Assembly: GCF_009755885.1 (NCBI RefSeq)
Contig: NZ_VYIX01000001.1
Coordinates: forward strand, 1-64,000
DNA: 64,000 nucleotides
DNA from: Brachyspira sp. SAP_772
Lineage (GTDB): Bacteria > Spirochaetota > Brachyspiria > Brachyspirales > Brachyspiraceae
Direction of reading: 5' to 3'
Part shown: positions 35,806 through 44,936 of the stretch, piece after piece
How positions within the stretch are numbered: the first letter of the stretch is position 1
Layout of the letters: each line of letters starts with the position of its first letter
Notes under the pieces: model-generated
The model's database searches: none
The model's input: the letters and a program-made list of their open reading frames with translations, nothing else
What the model was told of the DNA's origin: nothing
Position numbers and translations under genes: made by a program

Positions 35806-35846
35806 ATAAAAAAGAGATATAGTTTTTGCTATACCTCTATTTTTTA
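35806..35846. terminator. Bidirectional terminator between convergent genes
   Basis: A 10-bp stem with one mismatch (35813-35822 AGAGATATAG with 35829-35838 CTATACCTCT) has an A-run on its left and a T-run on its right, so it can work in both directions between the YhaN-like and thioredoxin-like genes. Confidence 0.75.
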
Positions 35847-35863
35847 TTTGATTATTAAATTTA

Positions 35864-36691
35864 TCAATTTTCGTTTATATATGATAATAATGTGTTGTAT
35901 TGTACTTTCATCTCTTCTGGTATTTTAGGGTCGTCCAATAATTTTTCTAAATATTTCTTAGGCTCTTCCTTTTCTCCTGCCAACACCATTGTTACTGCTT
36001 TATAATAATGTGCTATATAAACCTCTTGAGAGTTTGGATATTCTTTTATAATTCTGTCAAAATAAGAATTAGCTGTATCATAATCATTTTTTTGTGCTCT
36101 CATCAAACCAAAGCCTAATATATATTTAGACATAGCTTCTTTTGATATAGCATTTTTTTCTAATAAAGCATTGAATATTTTTGAAGATTCTTCTTCATTT
36201 CCAGATTCCATATATAAATCTAATTTTTCTAAACTAGGCTCTTTGCTTTGAAGAACTATTCTTATTTTTTTTAATTTCTCTTGAGCATTCTTCATGTATG
36301 GAACAAACTTTTCACCTTCCACATATCCGCCGACATTCTCTAAAACAAAACCGTCATGGCTAATAAATAATATAGTAGGATAACCTTGAACACCATATTT
36401 CTGAGCTATATCAGCACCCTCTTTAGATGTTTCTGGATTAAGTTTTACAGATACCATTTTTTTGGCAGCGTCAATTACTTCTTTGTTGGCATAAGTGTTT
36501 TTATCTAATTCCTTACACCAACTGCACCAATCAGTATATACATCTATCATTATAGGCAAATCTTTGTCTTTTGCTTTTTTTGTAGCAGAAGCTAAATCTT
36601 TTTCCCATTTTATAGCAGCATAAGAATCACTACAAGAAATAGTAAAAGCTATTACAATCAATGAAAAAATCATCATTATATTTTTATTCAT
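35864..36691 (-). CDS. Thioredoxin-fold lipoprotein
   Basis: A 275-residue exported protein. The N-terminus is a lipoprotein signal with lipobox FTISC (Cys20). A thioredoxin-like domain follows (about 28-140) with redox motif WCSWC (Cys56, Cys59) and the cis-Pro loop GYPTILF. The C-terminal half (about 150-270) is helical with tetratricopeptide-like pairs. It would be anchored in the envelope and act in disulfide reduction or protein folding. It stands alone, separated by 86 bp from fliO on the same strand. Confidence 0.86.
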   Translation of the reverse strand: MNKNIMMIFSLIVIAFTISCSDSYAAIKWEKDLASATKKAKDKDLPIMIDVYTDWCSWCKELDKNTYANKEVIDAAKKMVSVKLNPETSKEGADIAQKYGVQGYPTILFISHDGFVLENVGGYVEGEKFVPYMKNAQEKLKKIRIVLQSKEPSLEKLDLYMESGNEEESSKIFNALLEKNAISKEAMSKYILGFGLMRAQKNDYDTANSYFDRIIKEYPNSQEVYIAHYYKAVTMVLAGEKEEPKKYLEKLLDDPKIPEEMKVQYNTLLSYINEN

Positions 36692-36777
36692 AATTCTTTA
36701 ATCCTTTATAATAAGATATTTAATATTTATCATATATTATTTTGTATAAAAAACAAGAATGGTATAGTGGGTATATA

Positions 36778-37416
36778 TTATTCTTTATTATTGTTTTCAT
36801 TTAGGGATTTTAATTTCTCTCTTATATCTGCTGTTGTTTTTAGAGCATCTTCTTTTTTCATCTTTGGCTGTTTAAATATTGTTAGAGTTTGGTCTAATAT
36901 ATTTTTGAAGCTATCTTCTACAGAGTTTTCTTTAGAATTAACATACATCATTTTTATTTGATCTTTCATCTCTTTATCTTCTATTTTTGAAAGCAAGTTT
37001 ATGTTATGGTCAGATACAGATATTAAATACATTTCATTTGCTATCTCTATAATAGAAACATATCTATTTGATGCTATGGCAGTAGTAGCCAACACTTTTA
37101 TAATTTCGTTAGAACCAGATATTTTTTTAGTTTTATTTTTCAAATACATAAATACAATATATATTCCAACCAATGTTAATATAAAACCAATAATTGCCCT
37201 TATAAACATAGAAGTAGTACTAACATTTGCTCTGTTTTCTATGTTTCTAATATCTTGAAGAATTGCAGGTTCATCGTTTGTATTATTTATTATTGTATCT
37301 TCTTGAATATTAAAATAATTTGATTGAGTAGTATTAGTTTGAATGATTTCATTTGTATCTTGTGAATATAGAAGCGATAGAGTGAATATAGTAAGTAATA
37401 ATATTTTTTTTATCAC
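36778..37416 (-). CDS. fliO: FliO-like flagellar export protein
   Basis: A 212-residue protein from the chosen GTG start, with a signal-like N-terminus (IKKILLLTIFTLSLLYSQ), an acidic periplasmic stretch, one membrane helix (about 70-93, containing IGFILTLVGIYIVFMYL) and a cytoplasmic domain. In that domain IKVLATTAIASNRYVSIIEI then EMYLISVSDHNINLL matches the FliO pattern. FliO helps assemble FliP in the flagellar export gate. GTG at 37416, after GGAAATAGCT, is preferred to a TTG at 37428, which lies only 2 bases after the tRNA. No other flagellar gene is nearby. The gene abuts tRNA-Ser and is probably transcribed with it. Confidence 0.72.
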   Translation of the reverse strand: MIKKILLLTIFTLSLLYSQDTNEIIQTNTTQSNYFNIQEDTIINNTNDEPAILQDIRNIENRANVSTTSMFIRAIIGFILTLVGIYIVFMYLKNKTKKISGSNEIIKVLATTAIASNRYVSIIEIANEMYLISVSDHNINLLSKIEDKEMKDQIKMMYVNSKENSVEDSFKNILDQTLTIFKQPKMKKEDALKTTADIREKLKSLNENNNKE

Positions 37417-37430
37417 AGCTATTTCCAATG

Positions 37431-37516
37431 CGGAGAGAGCGGGATTCGAACCCGCGGTAGGGGTTGCCTACGACAGTTTAGCAAACTGCTCCCTTCGGCC
37501 TCTCGGGCATCTCTCC
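37431..37516 (-). tRNA. tRNA-Ser (anticodon GCT)
   Basis: An 86-nt class II tRNA: a 7-bp acceptor stem (GGAGAGA with TCTCTCC), discriminator G, anticodon loop TTGCTAA with GCT (complement at 37480-37482), a long variable arm (CGTAGGCAACCCCTACC) and T arm GGGTTCGAATCCC. No CCA is encoded; the next bases are CAT. Long variable arm and anticodon make this serine AGC/AGT decoding. Confidence 0.96.
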
Positions 37517-37733
37517 AAATATTATCAATTATTAGTTTATCTATATTAACATAAATAAGTTTTTTAGTCAATATAGTTTATTAGTTTTATTTTGAATATA
37601 TATATTTCTATTTATGTATTAGTAAAAGTGTTTTGTAGAGTATCTAAAAATTTTCTTTTTCAAAAAATATTTTTTACATAGTGATTTTATATAATATCTA
37701 CTATATTATATAAAATAAATGGAGAATGGAATT

Positions 37734-39329
37734 ATGGCTAAATATAAACCAACAACAAAAGAAGAATTGCAAAAATTAGTACAAGATGAAAGTATTTATT
37801 TGGGCTATATTGATACAAGTTTAATTACCGATATGAAATATTTATTTTTAAATAGCAAGAGAGAAAATTTTGACGGCATAGAAAATTGGGATACTTCTAA
37901 TGTTACAGATATGTCAGAAATGTTTATGTGGGCAATAAATTTTAATTCAAATATAAATAATTGGAATGTTTCAAAAGTCATTAATATGTCAGGTATGTTT
38001 TCAAATGCCAAAAAATTTAATCAGCCTTTAAATGACTGGGATGTTTCTAATGTAAAAGATATGGAGTTTATGTTTTTTGAAGCTGAAAGTTTTAATCAGA
38101 CTCTTAATAATTGGAATGTTTCAAAAGTTACTAATATGTCAGGTATGTTTGAGGGAGCTAAAAGTTTTAATCAGGATATCAATAATTGGAATGTTTTTAG
38201 TGCAATTAGTATCTCATATATGTTTAGCGGTGCTGAAAGTTTTAATAAATCTATAGAAAATTGGATCATTAATGAGGCTTGCTTTATTGATAATATTTTC
38301 GAAAATGCTTTTTCTTTTAAGGATATTAAGTCTATATTAAATATTTATTTTATATCTAAAGGAAATAATAGAAAAAAACTTTTAAGTATGCTTGAAAACT
38401 GCAATATAAAAGAAGTGTATAAAGAAGTTCTTAAATATAATAAACTTAAAGATTTTATTAAAAAACTTGAGAATACTTATTATGATGAATTAAAGGAACT
38501 CATTGAAAATAAAGAGAATATTATATTAGAATATAAAAAAGCTAAAAAAATAGAATTAAAAGATGATGAAAAATATAAACCTAAAGATAAGATTGAGTTA
38601 TTAAGATTAATAATACAAAAAGTTAAATTTTCTAAAATAGATACTAGTTTAATAACAGATATGTCAGGGTTATTTCAGAACTCAAAACTTAAAAAATTTG
38701 ATGGGCTAGAAACTTGGGATACTTCAAATGTAGAAGATATGCATAGTATGTTTAAAGAAGCTGTATATTTTAATCATAATATAGAAAATTGGAATGTATC
38801 TAAAGTAGAAGATATGGCTTATATGTTTGAGAGATGTGCTAGATTTAATCAGCCTCTTAATAATTGGAATGTTTCTAATGTGAAGTATATGAATTTTATG
38901 TTTTCACATTGCATTATTTTTAATAATGATTTAAGTAATTGGAATGTTAGTAATGTAGAGATTATGAACTTTATGTTTGAAAGTGCATATTCTTTTAATC
39001 AGGATATTTCTAAATGGAATATAAGCAAATTAAAATATGCAGATGCTATGTTTAGGCATGCAAAAAGTTTTAATCAGCCTTTAAATGATTGGAATATGAG
39101 TAATGTTGAATCTATAACCTCAATGTTTCAATGGGCTTCAAATTTCAATCAGCCTTTAGACAAATGGAATATGTCTAATATTAAATATATATCATTTTTA
39201 TTTGATAACTGTATTAATTTCAATCAGGATTTAGAATCTTGGAAGTTAGGAGAAAATGTTAGTATGGAATATGCTTTTTCAAATTCGCTTATAGGAAATA
39301 ATCCGCCTTCTTGGTATGTAGAAAAATAA
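37734..39329 (+). CDS. DUF285 repeat protein with two repeat modules, no DUF4132
   Basis: A 531-residue protein of about 25-residue DUF285 (BspA-like) repeats, each of the type FNQPLNNWNVSNVKDMSGMF. It holds two complete N-terminal modules in a row: residues 1-180 open with KYKPTTKEEL and DTSLITDM, and about 280-531 open again with KYKPKDKIEL and DTSLITDM. The stretch between them matches the linker that follows the repeats in the two larger paralogues downstream, so this gene looks like one truncated copy joined to another. There is no signal peptide. The ATG at 37734 is chosen on GGAGA and on the MKKYKP start of its paralogues. Function unknown; repeats suggest protein binding. Confidence 0.75.
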   Translation: MAKYKPTTKEELQKLVQDESIYLGYIDTSLITDMKYLFLNSKRENFDGIENWDTSNVTDMSEMFMWAINFNSNINNWNVSKVINMSGMFSNAKKFNQPLNDWDVSNVKDMEFMFFEAESFNQTLNNWNVSKVTNMSGMFEGAKSFNQDINNWNVFSAISISYMFSGAESFNKSIENWIINEACFIDNIFENAFSFKDIKSILNIYFISKGNNRKKLLSMLENCNIKEVYKEVLKYNKLKDFIKKLENTYYDELKELIENKENIILEYKKAKKIELKDDEKYKPKDKIELLRLIIQKVKFSKIDTSLITDMSGLFQNSKLKKFDGLETWDTSNVEDMHSMFKEAVYFNHNIENWNVSKVEDMAYMFERCARFNQPLNNWNVSNVKYMNFMFSHCIIFNNDLSNWNVSNVEIMNFMFESAYSFNQDISKWNISKLKYADAMFRHAKSFNQPLNDWNMSNVESITSMFQWASNFNQPLDKWNMSNIKYISFLFDNCINFNQDLESWKLGENVSMEYAFSNSLIGNNPPSWYVEK

Positions 39330-39359
39330 GAAATTATAATCAAGATAATATTTTATAGA

Positions 39360-39424
39360 TTTTTATTGTTCTTTTCCAGCCTTACACTGTACGTACTTCA
39401 TCAAAGAATAAAAAGTGCAAATAA
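39360..39424 (-). repeat. Module B of the composite repeat, minus orientation
   Basis: On the minus strand the sequence begins TATTTGCACTTTTTATTC and ends GGAAAAGAACAATA. It matches module B at 49.7 and 59.9 kb with scattered changes; the outer arms of its hairpin are kept. It sits alone between the first two DUF285 genes. Confidence 0.65.
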
Positions 39425-39508
39425 AAAAACAATAAATATTTATTTTTTGATAAAACACAAAATTTTTAATATATGATAAAATTATAGAACAATGTTTAGG
39501 AGGAACTT

Positions 39509-42001
39509 ATGAAAAAATATAAACCAACAACAAAAGAAGAATTAGAAAAATTAGTATATACTGATGGAATAAAACTCTATGATGTAGATACTAGTCTTAT
39601 AACAGATATGAGTGAGCTTTTTTATAAAAGTGAAAGAAAAGATTTTGAAGGCATAGAAGAGTGGGACGTTTCTAATGTTGAAGATATGTCATATATGTTT
39701 GCTTTTATGAGTTATGATAGTTTTGAAAGCCGTTCTAAAGCTAAGTTTAATCATAATCTTAATAATTGGAATGTATCTAAAGTTAAGCATATGAGTTTCA
39801 TGTTTTATTATTGTCATGATTTTAATCAGCCTTTAGATAAATGGGACGTTTCTAATGTTGAGGATATGTTTAGAATGTTTGATAATTGTAAGAAATTCAA
39901 TCAGCCTTTAAATACTTGGAATGTATCAAATGTAACAAATATGAGCGGTATGTTTCAGGCAGCGGAAAGTTTTAATCAGCCTTTAGAGAAGTGGGACGTT
40001 TCTAATGTTACAACTATGAGGGCTATGTTTAATTATGCTAAAGCGTTTAATCAAAATATAAATAATTGGAATGTTAGTAAAGTTGAAGATATGGGGTATA
40101 TGTTTAGTACATGTGTTAATTTTAATCAGCCTCTTAATGATTGGGACGTTTCTAATGTAAAAACTATGGAGGGGATGTTTAATGAATGTTTTAAATTTAA
40201 TCAGCCTTTAAATAGTTGGAATGTTTCCAATGTGAAAACTATGGAATCTATGTTTCGTAGTACTGAATCTTTTAATCAGCCGCTTGATAAATGGGATACA
40301 AAAAAATTAAAAACAATGTTTGGAATATTTGATTTTGCTGAAGGTTATAATAGTTTTGACTCATTAGCAAACTGGGATTTAAATAAAGTATCAGAAATGA
40401 GTAATTTATGTTTTAACAGGTATGAAGAACTGCCTTTAAGAATTAAAGCTTATCTTCAGGCATTTTATGGTTCTTATAAAGATTATTTAAATATCACAAA
40501 AGAGAATGTTAAAGAAGTATATAATTCAATATCAAAAGACACAAACAAAAAAGTTTTGTCATTTAAAAAGAGATTAGAAAGCGAGTTTAGCGAAGAACTT
40601 TCATCTGTTACAGAAAATTATAATTTCAAAACTATAGAAGAAGCAGAAAAGTATGTTGAAAATAATTATAATAAAAAAGATGATAAGAAAGTAAGCTTTA
40701 TAAGTGATTATAAGGTTTTGATAAAAGATAAATCAAGAGAAGTTGACAATAAAGTTTTAAAATATATATACTTGGAATATTTGCTTCTTAAAAGAGATGT
40801 TAAAAGATTGATACAAATTGACAATATAATTAATTTGCTTGATAAAGAATCATTCATAAAGTTTATTAAAAATATTTATGATAAAACTAATAAAGAAACT
40901 GCTGCTATTATTTATTGTATATATGGGGGAGATGAAGCTTTATATAATATATATAAAAAAGAACAAGATACAAAACTTTCTCTTTTAATAATTAAATTAA
41001 ATATTGAAAGTAAATATGCACTTAGGTTATTATACAAAATATATACAAACACAAAAAAATCTGAAGTTCGTTATGAAGCTTATAATTTGGTTGAGGAAGT
41101 GATGAAGAGAAAGGATATTGACTATAATGAGTTTCAATTAAGATTTTCTTCAAATTTGTTATTTAATTCTGAAGGTGAGATGCTTTTAAATAAAGATTAT
41201 AAATTAATTTTAAATAGTGATTATACCCTTACTTTATTTGACATAAAAAATAATAAAGAACTTAAAAAGACACCTCAAAACCTTCCTGAACAGTTAAAAG
41301 AAGAGATAAAAAGTTTGAGAAAAGAAGTAGTTGACTTTATAAAAAATACTTCTCATCTTTTGAGTGTTTTGTTAATAGATGGCAAAATATATAGTTATGA
41401 TTTTTATAAAGATGTTTTTGTTGATAATATAATGATGAATAAGTTTGCATCAACATTGATATGGAATCTATATGACAAAGATTATAAGTTCTTAACGACT
41501 TTTAGATATTCAGGAGACGGAAGCTATTCAAACTGTGATGATGAAGAAATAAAAATTGATGATAATAGTTTTGTGGGTTTAGCAAGCCCTGTAGAAATGG
41601 ACGATGGAATTATAGCTAAATGGAGAAAGCAGCTTGAAGATTATGAACTATCTCAGCCATTAGAACAATTATCACTTATAAAATTAGATAAAAATAATTT
41701 GCAAAAAGAAATAGAGAAGCTTCAAAATATGGAAATAAGCTATGTTGTTTTTAAGAATTTTGGAAGCAGATACGATATGGATGCGGATTTTGTAGGATAT
41801 AAAGTTATTAAGTCATATTCATTTGAGTCAGATGATGGAAATAGCTTTTTAATAACTGCAGATGTTAATGCTGACAGAAGCTACAGCGATAAAGTAAAGA
41901 TTAATATTTATTTTGAAAATGGAGAAAAAACAAGTAAAAGATTTATTTATAGTTTATTAATATTGATGATTCATGATTTTAGATTGACAGATTTATTTTA
42001 A
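39509..42001 (+). CDS. DUF285 repeat-DUF4132 fusion protein (copy 1)
   Basis: An 830-residue protein without signal peptide or membrane segment. Residues 1-45 form a cap (MKKYKPTTKEEL, DTSLITDM). About ten DUF285 repeats of 25 residues follow (about 48-300), a helical linker region (about 310-560), and a C-terminal region (about 570-830) resembling DUF4132 of MolR/YehI proteins. That resemblance rests on the order of DYKLILNSDYTLTLFD, STLIWNLYD, TFRYSGDGSY, GLASPVEM and W-QLEDYELSQPLEQL. DUF4132 has no settled activity; relatives occur with WGR, MoxR ATPase and VWA genes, none of which is here. It has a strong AGGAGG ribosome site. Annotation as a surface protein would be unsupported. Confidence 0.8.
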   Translation: MKKYKPTTKEELEKLVYTDGIKLYDVDTSLITDMSELFYKSERKDFEGIEEWDVSNVEDMSYMFAFMSYDSFESRSKAKFNHNLNNWNVSKVKHMSFMFYYCHDFNQPLDKWDVSNVEDMFRMFDNCKKFNQPLNTWNVSNVTNMSGMFQAAESFNQPLEKWDVSNVTTMRAMFNYAKAFNQNINNWNVSKVEDMGYMFSTCVNFNQPLNDWDVSNVKTMEGMFNECFKFNQPLNSWNVSNVKTMESMFRSTESFNQPLDKWDTKKLKTMFGIFDFAEGYNSFDSLANWDLNKVSEMSNLCFNRYEELPLRIKAYLQAFYGSYKDYLNITKENVKEVYNSISKDTNKKVLSFKKRLESEFSEELSSVTENYNFKTIEEAEKYVENNYNKKDDKKVSFISDYKVLIKDKSREVDNKVLKYIYLEYLLLKRDVKRLIQIDNIINLLDKESFIKFIKNIYDKTNKETAAIIYCIYGGDEALYNIYKKEQDTKLSLLIIKLNIESKYALRLLYKIYTNTKKSEVRYEAYNLVEEVMKRKDIDYNEFQLRFSSNLLFNSEGEMLLNKDYKLILNSDYTLTLFDIKNNKELKKTPQNLPEQLKEEIKSLRKEVVDFIKNTSHLLSVLLIDGKIYSYDFYKDVFVDNIMMNKFASTLIWNLYDKDYKFLTTFRYSGDGSYSNCDDEEIKIDDNSFVGLASPVEMDDGIIAKWRKQLEDYELSQPLEQLSLIKLDKNNLQKEIEKLQNMEISYVVFKNFGSRYDMDADFVGYKVIKSYSFESDDGNSFLITADVNADRSYSDKVKINIYFENGEKTSKRFIYSLLILMIHDFRLTDLF

Positions 42002-42019
42002 TTAAAAAATAATTTGTAA

Positions 42020-42155
42020 TATTTGCCTGGGTACCGCACACTCTAGTTATTTTACGACTAAAATAAGTATTTGTGTTATACAACATAGTTGAGTATTATG
42101 TTTTATTTGCACTTTTTGGTTCTTTTTGCTGCGGGAAAAAGAACAACATAAAAAT
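42020..42155 (+). repeat. Composite intergenic repeat A-B, decayed copy
   Basis: A degenerate module A (42020-42066, ATTTGCCTGGGTACCGCACA then AGTTATTTTACGA) is followed by a short spacer and a good module B (42103-42155, TTTGCACTTTTTGGTTCTTT to GGGAAAAAGAACAA). It lies between the two DUF285-DUF4132 genes. Confidence 0.7.
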
Positions 42156-42244
42156 TTACAAACTGAAAAATTTTTAGTATATATAAATAATTTTTAGTAT
42201 TTAATTTAGTGATATATTTAAATTTGTAATTAGGATATGAGATT

Positions 42245-44800
42245 ATGAAAAAATATAAACCAGCAACAAAAAAAGAATTAAAAAAATTAGTATTCACCAA
42301 CAACGATATAAAACTCTACGATATTGATACAAGTCTTATCACAGATATGAGTGAACTTTTTTATAAAAGTAAAAGAAAAGATTTTGAAGGCATAGAAGAT
42401 TGGGACGTTTCTAATGTTACAAATATGGAGATGATGTTTGCATATATGGATTATCATCTTATGGGAAAATATTCTATGACAGATTTTAATCCTAATTTAA
42501 ATAATTGGAATGTATCTAAAGTTAAAAACATGAATAATATGTTTACTTATTGTTCTAATTTTAATCAGCCTTTAGATAAATGGGACGTTTCAAATGTTGA
42601 AGATATGGCTTTTATGTTTTTTGGAGCGAAAGAGTTTAATCAGGATTTAAATAATTGGAAGACTTCTAAAGTAAAAGATATGAGAGGTATGTTTCAGCAT
42701 TGTGAAAAATTTAATCAAGCTCTTGATAAATGGGACACTTCTAATGTTCAAGATATGTCTTATATGTTTGCTTGGGCTAAGGAGTTTAATCAGCCATTAA
42801 ATAATTGGAACATTTCTCAAGTTGAAAACTTATCAAATACGTTTCGTTATTGCCATAGCTTTAATCAGTCTCTTAATGATTGGGACGTTTCTAATGTAAA
42901 AAATATGGAATCTTTGTTTAGGGAATGCGAAAAGTTCAATCAGCCTTTAGATAAATGGAACACTTCTAATGTTGAAACAATGGAAAATACATTTTTTTCA
43001 TGCCGTAAATTTAATCAGCCTTTAAATAGCTGGAATGTTTCCAAAGTAGAAAATATGGACTGCTTGTTTTATTTAGCAAAAGAGTTTAATCAGCCTCTTG
43101 ATAAATGGGACACACAAAAAGTAACTACTATAGCAGGACTATTTAGATTTGCGGCAGTGTTTAATCATTATGAGTCTTTAGAAAATTGGAACTTGGATAG
43201 TTTAGAGAATATAGGCACTTTTTGCGATGATTATGAAAGATTAGGTTTAAGATTAAAAATATATGTTAAGGCTTTTTATGGTTCTGATGAAGATTGTATC
43301 ACTATAACAAATAATAATGCAAAAGAAGTATATAATTTAATACTTAAAGATAAAAATAAAAAAGTTGTAAGATTAAGAAAAAAAATAGAAAGTAATTTTA
43401 AAGAAGAGCTTTCTCTCTCTGAAGATAATTTTACAAATATAGATGATGCAGAAAATTATATAAAAAATAATTATAAAGAAGATAAAAGACTTAAGTTTAT
43501 AAAAGAATGCCATGTGCTTGTAAAAGATAAATCAAGAGAAGTTAATATTAAAGTAATAAAATATATATATTCAGAATATTTGTCTTTAAAAAATATTATA
43601 AGATTAAAAAGAATTGATGATATAGTAAACTTGTTTGATAAAAAATCATTTATAAAGCAAATTAAAGAGTTCTATTTAGAAAATAAGGGAGATGCTGCTT
43701 GTTTGATTTATGGGATATACGGAGGAGATGAAGCTTTAAAAGATATATATGAATTGAAATTCGATTCAATGTTTTTTCTTTCACTAATAAAACTTAATAT
43801 AGAAAGCAAATACGCTCTTAAATTATTATACGAAATATATACAACTACAAAGAAAAGTGATATTAAAAAAGAAGCTTTAAAAATAATTGATGAAGTGCTT
43901 GAACAAATGAATATTAGCTATAGTGAGTTTAAATTAAAGAGCTTGCCAGATTTTGAATTTAATTCTAAGGGAGAAAGAGAGTTAAATAAAGATTATAAAT
44001 TAATTTTAAATAATGATTATTCTTTAAGTTTGTTTGATATAAAAAATAATAAAACATTAAAAAATATGCCTAACAAATTTGATGAGGAATTAAAAGAAGA
44101 AATAAAATCCATAGAAAAAGAAATAAATAAGTTTATGAGGGCTAATTCTTATCTTTTAAGCATTATATTAATAGACGGTGAAATATATAGTTATGATTTA
44201 TTTAGAGAATATTTTATTGATAATGTTTTAATGAATAAATTTGCTTCAACTTTAATATGGAATTTCTATGATAAAGACAAAAAAATTATAGCTACTTTTA
44301 GATATTTAGGAGAAGGTAAGTATATAGATTCTGAAGATAAAGAAATAAAAATTAATAATGATAGTTTTGTTGGTTTAGCAAGCCCTGTAGAGATGAGTGA
44401 TGAAATTATAGATAAATGGATAAAACAGTTTGAGCGTTATAAATTATCACAGCCTTTAGAACAATTAAAAGTAGTAAAATTAGATAAGAAAAACTTGCAA
44501 AAAGAAATAAAAAAATTCTCTAGCATAGAAGGAACTTACGGAGCTTTTAGAGATTTTGCTAAAAGATATGAAATGCATACTAATGATAAGTTTGGAGAGA
44601 CTATAACATATACATTCACTTCAAATGATGATGATATATTTTCAATGTCTGCAGATATTGATGAAAATACAGAATATGATGATATAATAAAAATTAATAT
44701 TAGTTTTGGAAATAAAAATTATAAAAAAGTTAGCAGCAGATTTATTTATAGTTTTTTAGTGTTTATAATTTGTGGTTTAAAATTGAGAGATTTATTATAA
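42245..44800 (+). CDS. DUF285 repeat-DUF4132 fusion protein (copy 2)
   Basis: An 851-residue paralogue of the preceding gene along its full length. The cap MKKYKPATKKEL and DTSLITDM is followed by about eleven DUF285 repeats (about 50-325), the helical linker (about 330-585) and the DUF4132-like C-terminus (STLIWNFYD, TFRYLGEGKY, GLASPVEM, FERYKLSQPLEQL). It has no signal peptide or membrane helix, so a cytoplasmic location is expected. The repeats diverge from copy 1 more than the linker and tail do, as if the binding surface is under diversifying pressure; this is an impression from reading, not a measured rate. Its ribosome site (TTAGGAT) is weaker. Function unknown. Confidence 0.8.
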   Translation: MKKYKPATKKELKKLVFTNNDIKLYDIDTSLITDMSELFYKSKRKDFEGIEDWDVSNVTNMEMMFAYMDYHLMGKYSMTDFNPNLNNWNVSKVKNMNNMFTYCSNFNQPLDKWDVSNVEDMAFMFFGAKEFNQDLNNWKTSKVKDMRGMFQHCEKFNQALDKWDTSNVQDMSYMFAWAKEFNQPLNNWNISQVENLSNTFRYCHSFNQSLNDWDVSNVKNMESLFRECEKFNQPLDKWNTSNVETMENTFFSCRKFNQPLNSWNVSKVENMDCLFYLAKEFNQPLDKWDTQKVTTIAGLFRFAAVFNHYESLENWNLDSLENIGTFCDDYERLGLRLKIYVKAFYGSDEDCITITNNNAKEVYNLILKDKNKKVVRLRKKIESNFKEELSLSEDNFTNIDDAENYIKNNYKEDKRLKFIKECHVLVKDKSREVNIKVIKYIYSEYLSLKNIIRLKRIDDIVNLFDKKSFIKQIKEFYLENKGDAACLIYGIYGGDEALKDIYELKFDSMFFLSLIKLNIESKYALKLLYEIYTTTKKSDIKKEALKIIDEVLEQMNISYSEFKLKSLPDFEFNSKGERELNKDYKLILNNDYSLSLFDIKNNKTLKNMPNKFDEELKEEIKSIEKEINKFMRANSYLLSIILIDGEIYSYDLFREYFIDNVLMNKFASTLIWNFYDKDKKIIATFRYLGEGKYIDSEDKEIKINNDSFVGLASPVEMSDEIIDKWIKQFERYKLSQPLEQLKVVKLDKKNLQKEIKKFSSIEGTYGAFRDFAKRYEMHTNDKFGETITYTFTSNDDDIFSMSADIDENTEYDDIIKINISFGNKNYKKVSSRFIYSFLVFIICGLKLRDLL

Positions 44801-44896
44801 GATTATTATTATTTTATCTAAGTTTAGAATTGTGTGTAAATAATTATAGTAAATTTAAATTTTTAGAATGTTTTGTTTAAGAATAATTTAAAAGTT

Positions 44897-44930
44897 TAAT
44901 AAGAGTATATTGATTCATATACTCTTATTA
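44897..44930. terminator. Terminator hairpin between DUF4132 gene and speB
   Basis: A perfect 14-bp stem (44897-44910 TAATAAGAGTATAT with 44917-44930) and a 6-nt loop lie between convergent genes, 6 bp from the speB stop. U-runs are short on both sides, so efficiency is uncertain. Confidence 0.65.
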
Positions 44931-44936
44931 AAAAAT

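Noticed and set aside
37343-37549. Plus-strand open frame of 68 codons across the tRNA
   Set aside because: It reads through tRNA-Ser on the opposite strand and through the fliO start; translated tRNA antisense sequence is a common artefact.
37805-38011. Antisense open frame inside the first DUF285 gene
   Set aside because: It is a mirror of the repeat-coding sequence, has no ribosome site, and is not needed to explain anything.
42103-42303. Minus-strand open frame covering module B and the start of the DUF4132 gene
   Set aside because: It overlaps an intergenic repeat and the 5' end of a well-supported gene, and its low-complexity composition is not gene-like.
39650-43200. Regular 75-bp repeats considered as a CRISPR array
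   Set aside because: The repeats are contiguous coding units translated into DUF285 repeats, with no unique spacers and no cas genes.
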